Shown in pieces: positions 1 through 7,181 of a DNA stretch of 28,695 nucleotides. A program made the translations under genes and the position numbers. The DNA is from JBFHNV01 sp965365655 (GTDB lineage Bacteria; Pseudomonadota; Gammaproteobacteria; HK1), in assembly GCA_965365655.1 (NCBI GenBank), contig CBDUCN010000021.1, forward strand, positions 1 to 28,695, read 5' to 3'. Within the stretch, counting starts at the first letter, position 1. Each line of letters starts with the position of its first letter. The notes beneath the pieces were generated by a model. The model saw nothing but the letters and a program-made list of their open reading frames with translations. It ran no database searches and was not told the DNA's origin.

Positions 1-263
1 CGCTTCGCCCGGAACCATCCGTGGCGCGGCGGCGCGCACCAGATGTCGTCCAGGCGCTCCACCAGCCACGACGTGGGGATGGCCACCAGCCCGGCGAGCA
101 CGGCGCTGACGCCGAAGCCGCGGGCGCGCTCGCGCAGCGCCGCGTCGACGAGGTCGCCGCCGCCGAACAGCGCGTACAGGCCGACCAGCAGGAAACCCAG
201 CCCCAGCAGGCTGCCGGCGATGCGCACCGGCAACCGGCTGAAGTGGATGCGCAAGGCCGTCAC
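1..263 (-). CDS. Unknown small membrane protein, last visible gene of the larA operon (partial)
   Basis: An open frame starts with GTG at 263 and runs off the left edge, giving 87 residues with no stop. The GTG overlaps the TGA of the preceding LarA-like gene by four bases (GTGA), which argues for translational coupling and a real gene. The visible protein begins MTALRIHFSRLPVR and has two hydrophobic stretches, at about residues 16-37 (IAGSLLGLGFLLVGLYALF) and 52-68 (VSAVLAGLVAIPTSWLV). A tail with one Cys and several Trp (DDIWCAPP) follows. I do not recognise the family. Its place in the operon suggests a membrane role linked to the LarA substrates or nickel, but that is inference. The downstream part is outside the window. 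Confidence 0.6.
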   Translation of the reverse strand, partial: MTALRIHFSRLPVRIAGSLLGLGFLLVGLYALFGGGDLVDAALRERARGFGVSAVLAGLVAIPTSWLVERLDDIWCAPPRHGWFRAK

Positions 264-1582
264 TCCGCCGGAACGGGGGCCGGGCTCTGAAGCGCGCCGT
301 CGGCGGTGAACGCGATCGGGCGGGGCTCGGACAGGATCTCGAGGCCCGGATGATCCGCGGCCGCGTCGCGCAGCGCCGCCGACACCCACAGCACGTCCAG
401 CTTCGAGGTGTTGCGGATCCACGCGAGGCGCAGCGACGCCGGGTCGTCGCCGGGGCGGAAGTTGAGCATCACCTGCATCGCCTGCAGGTCGCTCTCCACC
501 AGCAGCGGGATCTTGCCGACGACGGGACGCTTCGCGGTGAACGCGTTCATGTAGGTGGCGTTCAGATCCAGCTCGTGGAAGCGCGCGCGGGGGAACAGGT
601 CCGCGTAGCCGATGCCGGTCGCGTTGCCGTGGGTGGCCTCGGTGAGCCCGCGCACGTAGATGCACGCGATGCGCGGGCGCTCGAGGCCCGGCTTCTTGCC
701 GATCACGTTGCTGTCCATGCCGGAGCCGCTGATGTTCTTGCCGATCTCGTCGACGATCAGCGCGTCCAGCTCGTCGAAGGGCAGGCGCGGCAGCAGCGCG
801 TAGGCCTCCTCGAGAAGCGCGCCCTCGGCGTCGATCAGCGCGTCGAAGCTCTCCATGCTCACGCCCTTGACGCGCGCCGTCTCCTTGAACGCGTTCTCCA
901 CCAGCGCGATGCCGCCGAGCAGGCGCGGTCGCGAGGCCTCGACGATGATGCGCGCGGCATCGAGCACGATGCGCCCCATCGGGTGGTGCAGCGACTGCTG
1001 GTGGATGCGCGACGCGCCGGCCTGCTTGCCCATGCCGATGACCAGCATCTTGCACAGCCCGCTCTCCACCCGCTCGGTGAAGCCGGTGTGCGGCTTGACG
1101 CGGTTCACGACCAGCACGCCGTCGGCCTCGTGGCACAGCCGATCCTGGAACACCGGGAAGCCGGTCGCCGTGGTGCCCACCTGCACGGTGTCCATGCTGG
1201 AACGGATCGGGCAGCCCACGCTCTTCTCGGTCACGCCGTGGGTGTCCGCGAGCACCGCGACCTGCCCGTCGGCGGTCGCGCCGCCGTGGCTGCCCATCGC
1301 CGGCACCACGAACGGCTCGGCGCCGGCGTCGCGAAGCGCCGCCACGCAGGCCGCGAGGATCACCCTCAAGTTGCTGATGCCGCGGCTGCTGCCGGTGACG
1401 GCGATGCGCTGGCCGCGCTCCACGCCGGCGAGCAGCGGCTCGAGCTCGCGACGCACCGCCGCCTCCACGTCGTCCTCCACCGGCCGCGGGAAGGACTGCC
1501 GCACCGGGAACACGGCCGGCGCGTCGCCGGCGCCCACGCCGGCCTCCTTCTCGGTCAGCAGGAAGCGGGTGTCGTTCTTCAT
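260..1582 (-). CDS. Divergent LarA-like protein (lactate racemase N-domain / DUF2088 family)
   Basis: A 440-residue protein; the ATG at 1582 is preceded by GGGAGGA at good spacing. It belongs to the LarA N-domain family but is far from its neighbour at 2475-3770. Candidate active-site residues are Arg67 (SSRGI), His99 (GSHGGA), His165 (VKPHTGF), Lys178 (GLCKML) and His194 (SRIH). The Lys-to-His spacing of 16 equals that between the NPN-bearing Lys184 and nickel ligand His200 of Lactiplantibacillus plantarum LarA. The His-to-Lys spacing is 13 instead of 10. It is thus a plausible nickel-pincer enzyme, a racemase or epimerase of a 2-hydroxy acid, with unknown substrate. The gene starts 26 bases after the aldo/keto reductase stop, in the same operon. 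A role unrelated to NPN cannot be excluded. Confidence 0.85.
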   Translation of the reverse strand: MKNDTRFLLTEKEAGVGAGDAPAVFPVRQSFPRPVEDDVEAAVRRELEPLLAGVERGQRIAVTGSSRGISNLRVILAACVAALRDAGAEPFVVPAMGSHGGATADGQVAVLADTHGVTEKSVGCPIRSSMDTVQVGTTATGFPVFQDRLCHEADGVLVVNRVKPHTGFTERVESGLCKMLVIGMGKQAGASRIHQQSLHHPMGRIVLDAARIIVEASRPRLLGGIALVENAFKETARVKGVSMESFDALIDAEGALLEEAYALLPRLPFDELDALIVDEIGKNISGSGMDSNVIGKKPGLERPRIACIYVRGLTEATHGNATGIGYADLFPRARFHELDLNATYMNAFTAKRPVVGKIPLLVESDLQAMQVMLNFRPGDDPASLRLAWIRNTSKLDVLWVSAALRDAAADHPGLEILSEPRPIAFTADGALQSPAPVPAE

Positions 1583-1608
1583 CGCGGCATCCTCCCGGGC
1601 ATCAGGCG

Positions 1609-2478
1609 TCAGGTCCCGATTCCGAACAGCGAGGACACCCGCCGTCCTTCCAGCATCGCCTGCATCTGCGCGTCGGTGGGCGGCGACTCGTAGCGCGCCG
1701 CGGCGCCCAGCACCTTCGGCAGCAGGTCCATGTCGCCCACCGTGTTGATGAACACGCCGGGGCGCCCCATCACCCAGTGCACGGCGAGATCGATGTCGTG
1801 CTGCTCCTCCAGCGGCTCGTACCAGGTCGCCCGGTTCGGAGACGTGGTGGCCCACGGCCCGCGCGCGATGGACTTGATCGTCTGCACCGCGACGTTGCGC
1901 TGCTCGCACACCCGGAGCACCGACTCGAAGTCGTCGCGGTAGCGCTCGTTGCTCGCCATGAAGTAGTTCCACGGCATCAGCACCGAGTCGAAGTCGAAGC
2001 GCGCGAGGCTCTTCCTGTGCATCGCGGCGATGGTCCAGCCGTGGCCGGTGACGCCGATGAAGCGCGCGAGGCCCTGGTCGCGGGCCTCGATCAGGTACTC
2101 GAGCACCCCGCCGTCGCCCATCGCGACGTCCCACTCGTCGGGGTGGTACAGCGCGTGGATCTGGATGAGGTCCACGTGGTCCACCCGCAGGCGCTCAAGC
2201 GATCGCCGGAACTGCTCCTTCGCGCCGTCGTAGGTGCGTTCGCTGACCTTGGTCGCGAGGAAGAAGTCCTTGCGGTGCTCGCGCATCCACGGCCCGATGC
2301 GAAGCTCCGCGTCGCCGTAGCGCGGCGCGGTGTCGATGTGATTCACGCCGTGGCGCAGCAGCACGTCCAGCGTGCGGTCCGCCTCGTCCTGCGTGGCCGC
2401 CTTCAGCGCCGCGGCGCCGAACAACGTCACCGTGCTCATGTGGCCCGTCCGCCCGAACGGCCGCTTCTCGATGCTCAT
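1609..2478 (-). CDS. Aldo/keto reductase encoded between two LarA-type genes
   Basis: A 289-residue protein beginning MSIEKRPFGRTGHMS, as is usual in this superfamily. The catalytic tetrad is visible: Asp49 and Tyr54 in HIDTAPRYGDAE, Lys77 in FLATKV and His108 in LIQIHAL. Such enzymes reduce carbonyls or oxidise alcohols with NAD(P)H in the cytoplasm. The start ATG overlaps the TGA of the upstream larA gene (ATGA, 2475-2478), so the two are probably translationally coupled. Sitting between two LarA homologues, it may interconvert a hydroxy compound and its oxo form in the same pathway. This is inference from position. The substrate cannot be read from the sequence. Confidence 0.93.
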   Translation of the reverse strand: MSIEKRPFGRTGHMSTVTLFGAAALKAATQDEADRTLDVLLRHGVNHIDTAPRYGDAELRIGPWMREHRKDFFLATKVSERTYDGAKEQFRRSLERLRVDHVDLIQIHALYHPDEWDVAMGDGGVLEYLIEARDQGLARFIGVTGHGWTIAAMHRKSLARFDFDSVLMPWNYFMASNERYRDDFESVLRVCEQRNVAVQTIKSIARGPWATTSPNRATWYEPLEEQHDIDLAVHWVMGRPGVFINTVGDMDLLPKVLGAAARYESPPTDAQMQAMLEGRRVSSLFGIGT

Positions 2479-3770
2479 CGCGCCTCCTCGTCGTAGTGGG
2501 GCACCACGTAGGGGCCTTCCGGGATCACCGCCACCGCGCGGTCGGGGCTGCGCGCGACGCTCGCCTCGATGGCGGCCTCCACGGAATCGATCATGTTGAC
2601 ACCGGTGGCCGCGCGCTCCTCTGCGTTCAGGCCTTCCGCGTAGAGATGGATGTTGCCCACGCGCATGGGTTTCAGCTGCATCTCCGTCTGCCACTCGTCG
2701 ACGTCGGCGAGCGTCTTCGCGCTGATCGCGTCGAGGAACGCGTCGGGCCCCTGGGCGACCAGCCGCTCCTGGGCGGCGCGGAACTCCGGTGAGCCCATGC
2801 CCTCGCTGCACGCGGACGCGACGATCAGGTCGCCGCCGGGCGCGAGGATGTCCATCGGCATCACCATGCCCTTCACGGTCTGGTAGTAGGTCGCGTCGAG
2901 CGGAAAGCCGGCCGCCGAGGTGACCACGGTCGAGAAGCGCCGCGGCACGCCGACCTGGCTGGACGTGCGCACGCAGTCCACCGCCGCCTCGTGGCTCGCG
3001 AGCACGTCGCCGAAGTTCACGAACACCGTGCGCCGTTCCTCGTCCAGCACCGTGTTCACCGCGTACACCGGCCCGCCCAGCATGCGCAGGATCTCGAGCT
3101 GCTCCTCGTGCAGCGGATTGCGGTCCAGGTTGCACTGCACCGCACCCGGGTCTTCCATGAAACGCGCGCTGTGGAACGTGCGGATGGTGTCCTGGTGCGC
3201 GATGCCGGGCGCGATCACCTTGCGCCCGCCGGACCAGCCGGCCATGAAGTGCGGCTCCACGAGCCCGGTGACGATCTTCAGATCCGCGTCCACGAAGCGC
3301 CGGTCCAGCTTCACCGGCGTGCCGCGGGTCGCGGTGCGCCCGAGATCGGCGTGGTCGTCGTCGTTGCGCGCGAAGTGGTTCTCGACGCGCACCGTGTCCA
3401 GCACCCAGTCGTCGCCCACCAGCTCGCGCAGCTCCGCGCCCTCGTTGGGGCGGTGCAGCCCGGTGGCCACCAGGATCGTGATCGCCTCAGGGTCCATGCC
3501 GGCGTCGATCAGCCCGCGCACCAGCGGCGGCAGGATCAGCCCGTTGGGCACCGGGCGGGTGATGTCGCAGATCAGGATGCACGCGCTGCGGCGCCCGGCG
3601 GCCAGCGCCGGCAGCGGCGGCGCGTGCACCGGGCTCGCGTACGCGGCGCGCACCGCGGCCGCCGGGTCGTCCAGCGGCGGCAGGGGGCGCTTGCGCAGCA
3701 CCGACACGGTGCAGTCCGCGGGCAGCTTCACCGGCAGCACGTCGCGCGCATAGGCCAGCTCGACGATCAT
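2475..3770 (-). CDS. larA: Nickel-dependent racemase of the LarA family
   Basis: A 431-residue protein, the usual length for LarA. ATG at 3770 has GGGAGGT about six bases upstream. Residues known from L. plantarum LarA are present at almost identical positions: His174 in VEPHFMAGWSGGRK, Lys184 (covalent anchor of the NPN cofactor) and His200 in TIRTFH. Arg72 (DITRPVP), His106 (ATGLHRP), Gln297 and Lys300 (YYQTVK) correspond to the reported Arg75, His108, Gln295 and Lys298. The enzyme should therefore be a competent NPN racemase or epimerase acting at the alpha carbon of a 2-hydroxy acid in the cytoplasm. LarA homologues differ in substrate, so lactate is only one option. First gene of the leftward operon, divergent from the larCEB cofactor genes. 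Confidence 0.92.
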   Translation of the reverse strand: MIVELAYARDVLPVKLPADCTVSVLRKRPLPPLDDPAAAVRAAYASPVHAPPLPALAAGRRSACILICDITRPVPNGLILPPLVRGLIDAGMDPEAITILVATGLHRPNEGAELRELVGDDWVLDTVRVENHFARNDDDHADLGRTATRGTPVKLDRRFVDADLKIVTGLVEPHFMAGWSGGRKVIAPGIAHQDTIRTFHSARFMEDPGAVQCNLDRNPLHEEQLEILRMLGGPVYAVNTVLDEERRTVFVNFGDVLASHEAAVDCVRTSSQVGVPRRFSTVVTSAAGFPLDATYYQTVKGMVMPMDILAPGGDLIVASACSEGMGSPEFRAAQERLVAQGPDAFLDAISAKTLADVDEWQTEMQLKPMRVGNIHLYAEGLNAEERAATGVNMIDSVEAAIEASVARSPDRAVAVIPEGPYVVPHYDEEAR

Positions 3771-3786
3771 CTGCGCACCTCCCGGG

Positions 3787-3810
3787 CCGCGCGGCGTGCC
3801 CGCCGCGCGG
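3787..3810 (-). promoter_or_regulatory. Perfect GC hairpin in the larA leader
   Basis: The arms are 3787-3796 (CCGCGCGGCG) and 3801-3810, a perfect 10-bp stem with a 4-base loop. In the larA mRNA it ends about five bases before the GGGAGGT ribosome binding site and 16 bases before the ATG. It could affect access to the site or mRNA stability. A chance palindrome in such GC-rich DNA is possible. Confidence 0.4.
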
Positions 3811-4075
3811 GCGCTGCCGATGCCGCCGACCATAGGAGGGCCCGGCAGGAGCGTCAATCGGCGCCGCTGCGGAGCGCCGCCGCGGCCCGGCCCGCGCGCG
3901 GCTGCCGGATCCCGGGCGCGCCGCCGCCGGGCGGCGCACGCGCGGCGCACGCGGGGGCCGGGCGCCGCACCCGGAAAGCCCGGGCCACGCCGGGCGGCGG
4001 ACCCGCGCACACGCGTCGAGGAGGTGCCGGGCGGGCACCGCGCCGCGGACCACGGGCGCGCGTCCCGCCGGCGGC

Positions 4076-4081
4076 TAGAAT
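4076..4081 (+). promoter_or_regulatory. Candidate -10 element for a leaderless larC transcript
   Basis: TAGAAT, an AT-rich near-consensus -10 hexamer in very GC-rich surroundings, ends six bases before the larC ATG at 4088. Transcription would then start at or next to the A of the ATG. No Shine-Dalgarno is seen before that ATG, which fits a leaderless mRNA. No clear -35 box is visible about 17 bases upstream. Confidence 0.4.
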
Positions 4082-4087
4082 CGCTCG

Positions 4088-5368
4088 ATGCACGTCCACC
4101 TCGATCCCGCCGGCGGCGCCGCGGGCGACATGTTCGCCGCGGCCGTGCTCGATGCGTGGCCGCATCTCGAGGCGGGCCTCACGGCGGCCCTCGCGGAGTC
4201 GGGGCTCACCGCGATCGCGACCGTGGCCCGCGAGGACCACGGCGACGGCGTGCTCACCGGGTCGCGCTTCCGGGTCACCCCGGCCGACGCGGAGCGTCAC
4301 GACCACGTTCACCGCCACTACCGCGACGTCGTCACGCTGATCGGCGAGGCCCGGGTCGCCGAGCCCGTGCGCGAGCGCGCGCTCGCGATCTTCAGGCTGC
4401 TGGGCGAGGCCGAGGCGAGCGTGCACGGGGTCGCGCTGGACGCGGTGACCTTCCACGAGGTCGGCGCGTGGGACTCGATCGCCGACGTGTTCAGCGCGGC
4501 ATGGCTGATCGACGCCCTCGGGCCGTGCACCTGGTCCTGCGGCGCGCTGCCGCTCGGGCGCGGCCGCGTGCGCTCCGCGCACGGCGAGCTCGCGATTCCG
4601 GCGCCGGCCACCACCTGGCTGCTGCGCGGCTTCGCGCTGCACGACGACGGGCGCGACGGCGAGCGCGTCACGCCCACCGGCGCCGCGATCCTGCGCCACC
4701 TCGACCCGGCCGCGTCGCCGGGGCCTACGCCCCGGTCCCTCGCCCGCAACGGCACCGGCTTCGGCACCCGCCGCCTGGAGGGCATGAGCAACGTGCTGCG
4801 GCTGCTGGCCTTCGAGGATGCCGCCGCCAGCGAGCAGGCCGGGGCGATCCTGCGCGAGCAGATCGCGGTGCTGTCCTTCGAGGTCGACGACCAGACGCCC
4901 GAGGACCTCGCGGTGGCGCTCGACCGGCTGCGTGCGGTGGAAGGCGTGCTGGACGTCGCGCAGGGCGTGCTGCACGGCAAGAAAGGGCGCATCGCGGCGC
5001 ACGTGCAGGTGCTGGCGCGGCCCGCCGCGGCGGACACCGCGCTCGCGGCGTGCCTGGACGAGACCACAACGCTCGGCGTGCGCCGGCAGGTGCTGGAGCG
5101 CGCGAGCCTGCGCCGAGCCGAGCACACGGTCGACGCGGGCGGCGTGCCGGTGTCAGTGAAGGAGGTCACGCGCCCCGCTGGCGCGGTGACCCGCAAGGCG
5201 CAGATGGCGGATCTCGCCGCGCCCGGCGGCGGCCACGCCGCGCGCGAGGCGCGCCGGCGGCACGCGGAAGCCGGCGCGGCGGCGGCCCGTCCCGCGACGC
5301 CCGTTGCCGCGGACACCGATGCCGCGCGAGGCCGGGCCGCGCGCTCGCGGGCGGACGCGGATGAGTGA
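4088..5368 (+). CDS. larC: NPN cofactor nickel-insertion protein LarC
   Basis: A 426-codon gene (425 residues). LarC is the CTP-dependent nickel insertase that completes the nickel-pincer nucleotide used by LarA. Family hallmarks are present in order: HLDPAGGAAGDMF at the N-terminus, TFHEVGAWDSIADV around residues 120-135, TPTGAAILRHL, the VDDQTPEDLAVAL segment, HGKKGR and ETTTLGVRRQVLER. In L. plantarum, LarC is made from two frames by ribosomal frameshifting; here both halves lie in one continuous frame. The last about 45 residues are Ala/Arg-rich and look low-complexity. The stop overlaps larE by eight bases. Divergent from larA. Confidence 0.93.
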   Translation: MHVHLDPAGGAAGDMFAAAVLDAWPHLEAGLTAALAESGLTAIATVAREDHGDGVLTGSRFRVTPADAERHDHVHRHYRDVVTLIGEARVAEPVRERALAIFRLLGEAEASVHGVALDAVTFHEVGAWDSIADVFSAAWLIDALGPCTWSCGALPLGRGRVRSAHGELAIPAPATTWLLRGFALHDDGRDGERVTPTGAAILRHLDPAASPGPTPRSLARNGTGFGTRRLEGMSNVLRLLAFEDAAASEQAGAILREQIAVLSFEVDDQTPEDLAVALDRLRAVEGVLDVAQGVLHGKKGRIAAHVQVLARPAAADTALAACLDETTTLGVRRQVLERASLRRAEHTVDAGGVPVSVKEVTRPAGAVTRKAQMADLAAPGGGHAAREARRRHAEAGAAAARPATPVAADTDAARGRAARSRADADE

Positions 5369-6191
5369 CGCGGCCGCCCATCGCACCGCGCTGGAGGCGG
5401 TGCTCGCGACGCTGCCCGCGCCGGCCGTCGCGGTGAGCGGCGGCGTGGACAGCATGACGCTGGCCGTCGTCGCGCATCGTGCGCGCCCCGGCGACACGCG
5501 GATGCTGCACGCGGTGTCGGCCGCGGTGCCGCCGCAGGCCAGCGAGCGGGTGCGCCGCTACGCCGCGCGCGAGGGCTGGCGCCTCACCGAGATGGACGCC
5601 GGCGAGATGGACGACCCGCGCTACCGCGCGAACCCCGCGAACCGCTGCTTCTTCTGCAAGACCAACCTGTACGCGACGATGCAGCGGCTGTGCGGCGACG
5701 GCCTGGTGTCGGGCACCAACCTCGACGACCTGGGCGACTGGCGGCCCGGCCTCGCCGCCGCCGGGGACCACGGCGTGCGCCACCCGTACGTGGAGGCGGG
5801 CATCGACAAGGCGGGCGTGCGCGCGCTGGCCCGCGACCTCGGGCTGGCCGACCTCGCGGAGCTGCCGGCGGCGCCCTGCCTGTCGAGCCGGGTGGAGACC
5901 GGGATCGCGATCGACCCGCGGGTGCTGCCGGTGATCAACGACGTGGAGCAGTGGCTGACCCGCGAGCTCGCGCCGCGCACGGTGCGCTGCCGGCTGCGCC
6001 GCGGCGGCATCGTGCTGGAGCTGGACCCGCAGACGCTGGCCGCACTCGACGGCGACGCGGGCGTCGCCGACGCGATCGCCGCGGGGACGGCCGCGCGCTT
6101 CGCGCGCATCGGCATCGCCGGCGGCGTGCGTCTGGAGGCCTACCGCATGGGCAGCGCGTTCCTGCGCGCGGACGGCGCCGGCCCCCCGTGA
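5361..6191 (+). CDS. larE: ATP-dependent sacrificial sulfur transferase LarE
   Basis: A 276-residue protein, the usual LarE size. LarE adenylates the carboxylates of the NPN precursor and converts them to thiocarboxylates. The PP-loop SGGVDS is at residues 26-31 and a CFFCK motif at 96-100. Cys173 in APCLSSR matches the position of the sacrificial Cys176 of L. plantarum LarE. Only one Cys lies in that loop, which favours the sacrificial-cysteine type over the iron-sulfur type with three cysteines. I chose ATG 5361 (MSDAAAHRT), eight bases inside the larC end, because it gives the normal N-terminus. An in-frame ATG at 5304 would add an Arg-rich extension inside larC. Confidence 0.94.
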   Translation: MSDAAAHRTALEAVLATLPAPAVAVSGGVDSMTLAVVAHRARPGDTRMLHAVSAAVPPQASERVRRYAAREGWRLTEMDAGEMDDPRYRANPANRCFFCKTNLYATMQRLCGDGLVSGTNLDDLGDWRPGLAAAGDHGVRHPYVEAGIDKAGVRALARDLGLADLAELPAAPCLSSRVETGIAIDPRVLPVINDVEQWLTRELAPRTVRCRLRRGGIVLELDPQTLAALDGDAGVADAIAAGTAARFARIGIAGGVRLEAYRMGSAFLRADGAGPP

Positions 6192-6856
6192 CCGCGTACG
6201 GCTACACGCCGGACCGCGACCGGCGCGCCCGCATGGGCCTGGACGAGGCGGTGCTGTGCCGCTGGAAGCAGCCGGCCCAGATCGCCGCGATCGTCGCGGA
6301 CGCGGTGGAGCGCGGCACGCCGATGCTGCTCACGCGCCTCGACGCGGACGCCCATGCCGCGCTGCCGGCGGAGCTTCGCGAGCGCCTCGACTACGACGCC
6401 GTGTCGGCCACCGCGATCCTGGATCCGCCGCCGGTGTCCGCGGCGGCGCCGCGGGTCGCGGTGGTCACCGCCGGCACCTCCGACGTCGGCGTCGCGCGCG
6501 AGGCGCTGCGCACCCTCGCGTTCCACGGCGAGCCCGGACGCGAGATCCACGACGTCGGCGTGGCCGGCCTGTGGCGGGTCATGGAGCGGGTGGAGGAGCT
6601 CGCGACGTTCCCGGTGCTGATCGTCGCGGCGGGCATGGACGCGGCGCTGCCCAGCGTGCTCGGCGGACTGGTGCCCGGTGCGATCGTCGCGGTGCCCACG
6701 TCCACCGGCTACGGCGTCGCCGAGGGCGGCGGCACCGCGCTGCGCTCGCTGCTCTCGAGCTGCGCCCCCGGCATCGCGGTGGTGAACATCGACAACGGCT
6801 ACGGCGCCGCGTGCGCGGCGCTGCGCATCGTGCGCGCGCTGGACGCCGCGCGCTAG
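6188..6856 (+). CDS. larB: NPN biosynthesis carboxylase/hydrolase LarB
   Basis: A 222-residue protein starting with GTG at 6188, overlapping the larE stop by four bases (GTGA). LarB carboxylates and hydrolyses nicotinic acid adenine dinucleotide, the first step of NPN synthesis, and has a PurE-like domain. Visible motifs are AVVTAGTSDVGVAREA (about residues 91-106), AAGMDAALPSVLGGL, VAVPTSTGYGVAEGG and VVNIDNGYGAAC. Cys192 in LLSSCAPG is the probable counterpart of the catalytic Cys221 reported for L. plantarum LarB. The N-terminal part is about 20 residues shorter than in typical LarB, which could reflect a compact form or an earlier start inside larE. Last gene of the larCEB operon. Confidence 0.92.
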   Translation: MTAYGYTPDRDRRARMGLDEAVLCRWKQPAQIAAIVADAVERGTPMLLTRLDADAHAALPAELRERLDYDAVSATAILDPPPVSAAAPRVAVVTAGTSDVGVAREALRTLAFHGEPGREIHDVGVAGLWRVMERVEELATFPVLIVAAGMDAALPSVLGGLVPGAIVAVPTSTGYGVAEGGGTALRSLLSSCAPGIAVVNIDNGYGAACAALRIVRALDAAR

Positions 6857-7181
6857 CGCGAAGGCCTGAACGGCTTCTCGCGGCTGTCGATCGCTGCGCG
6901 CGTTCGGCGCCATCCATTTCCCGGATGTCGGGGGAGGCCCGGCCATGGGCCAGGGAATACGCGGCAAGCGTTCTCGCAAACGGGCAGCGGTGCAGCGTGT
7001 TCGCGATCCGCTGTCTGGCGTCGGGGCGAGCCCGGGCCCGCCGGTTCGCGCCGCGCGGGTGCGCGCACGGCCGCGTGCGACACCGCGCCTGTCGAGGCCC
7101 GCCGTCGCGGTGATCGGCTGCCCCGGTGCCGGCCGCTGCCGCCCTTCGCGCGCCGCGCGGCCGCGCCCGGCGCCCGCAACG
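6857..7181. other. Convergent intergenic region with no recognised feature
   Basis: 325 bases between larB (rightward) and the DUF1028 gene (leftward). It contains only Arg/Pro/Ala-rich pseudo-frames. I see no T-rich terminator, tRNA or repeat here. Confidence 0.5.

Larger units (their letters stand above)
3771..4087. promoter_or_regulatory. Divergent intergenic region between larA and larCEB
   Basis: 317 bases without a gene, extremely GC-rich, separating the two lar operons. It must hold both promoters. On the larA side a perfect hairpin lies directly upstream of the Shine-Dalgarno. On the larC side a TAGAAT hexamer sits just before the ATG. Both are listed separately. I see no convincing -35 box and no obvious dyad for a regulator between them. 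Confidence 0.6.

Noticed and set aside
3897..4010. Extra coding upstream of larA
   Set aside because: The frame is open but Arg/Ala/Pro-rich. The ATG at 3770 has GGGAGGT and aligns with LarA numbering exactly at His174, Lys184 and His200.
5304..5360. Earlier ATG for larE
   Set aside because: It adds an Arg/Pro-rich stretch inside larC. The ATG at 5361 gives the standard LarE length and N-terminus.
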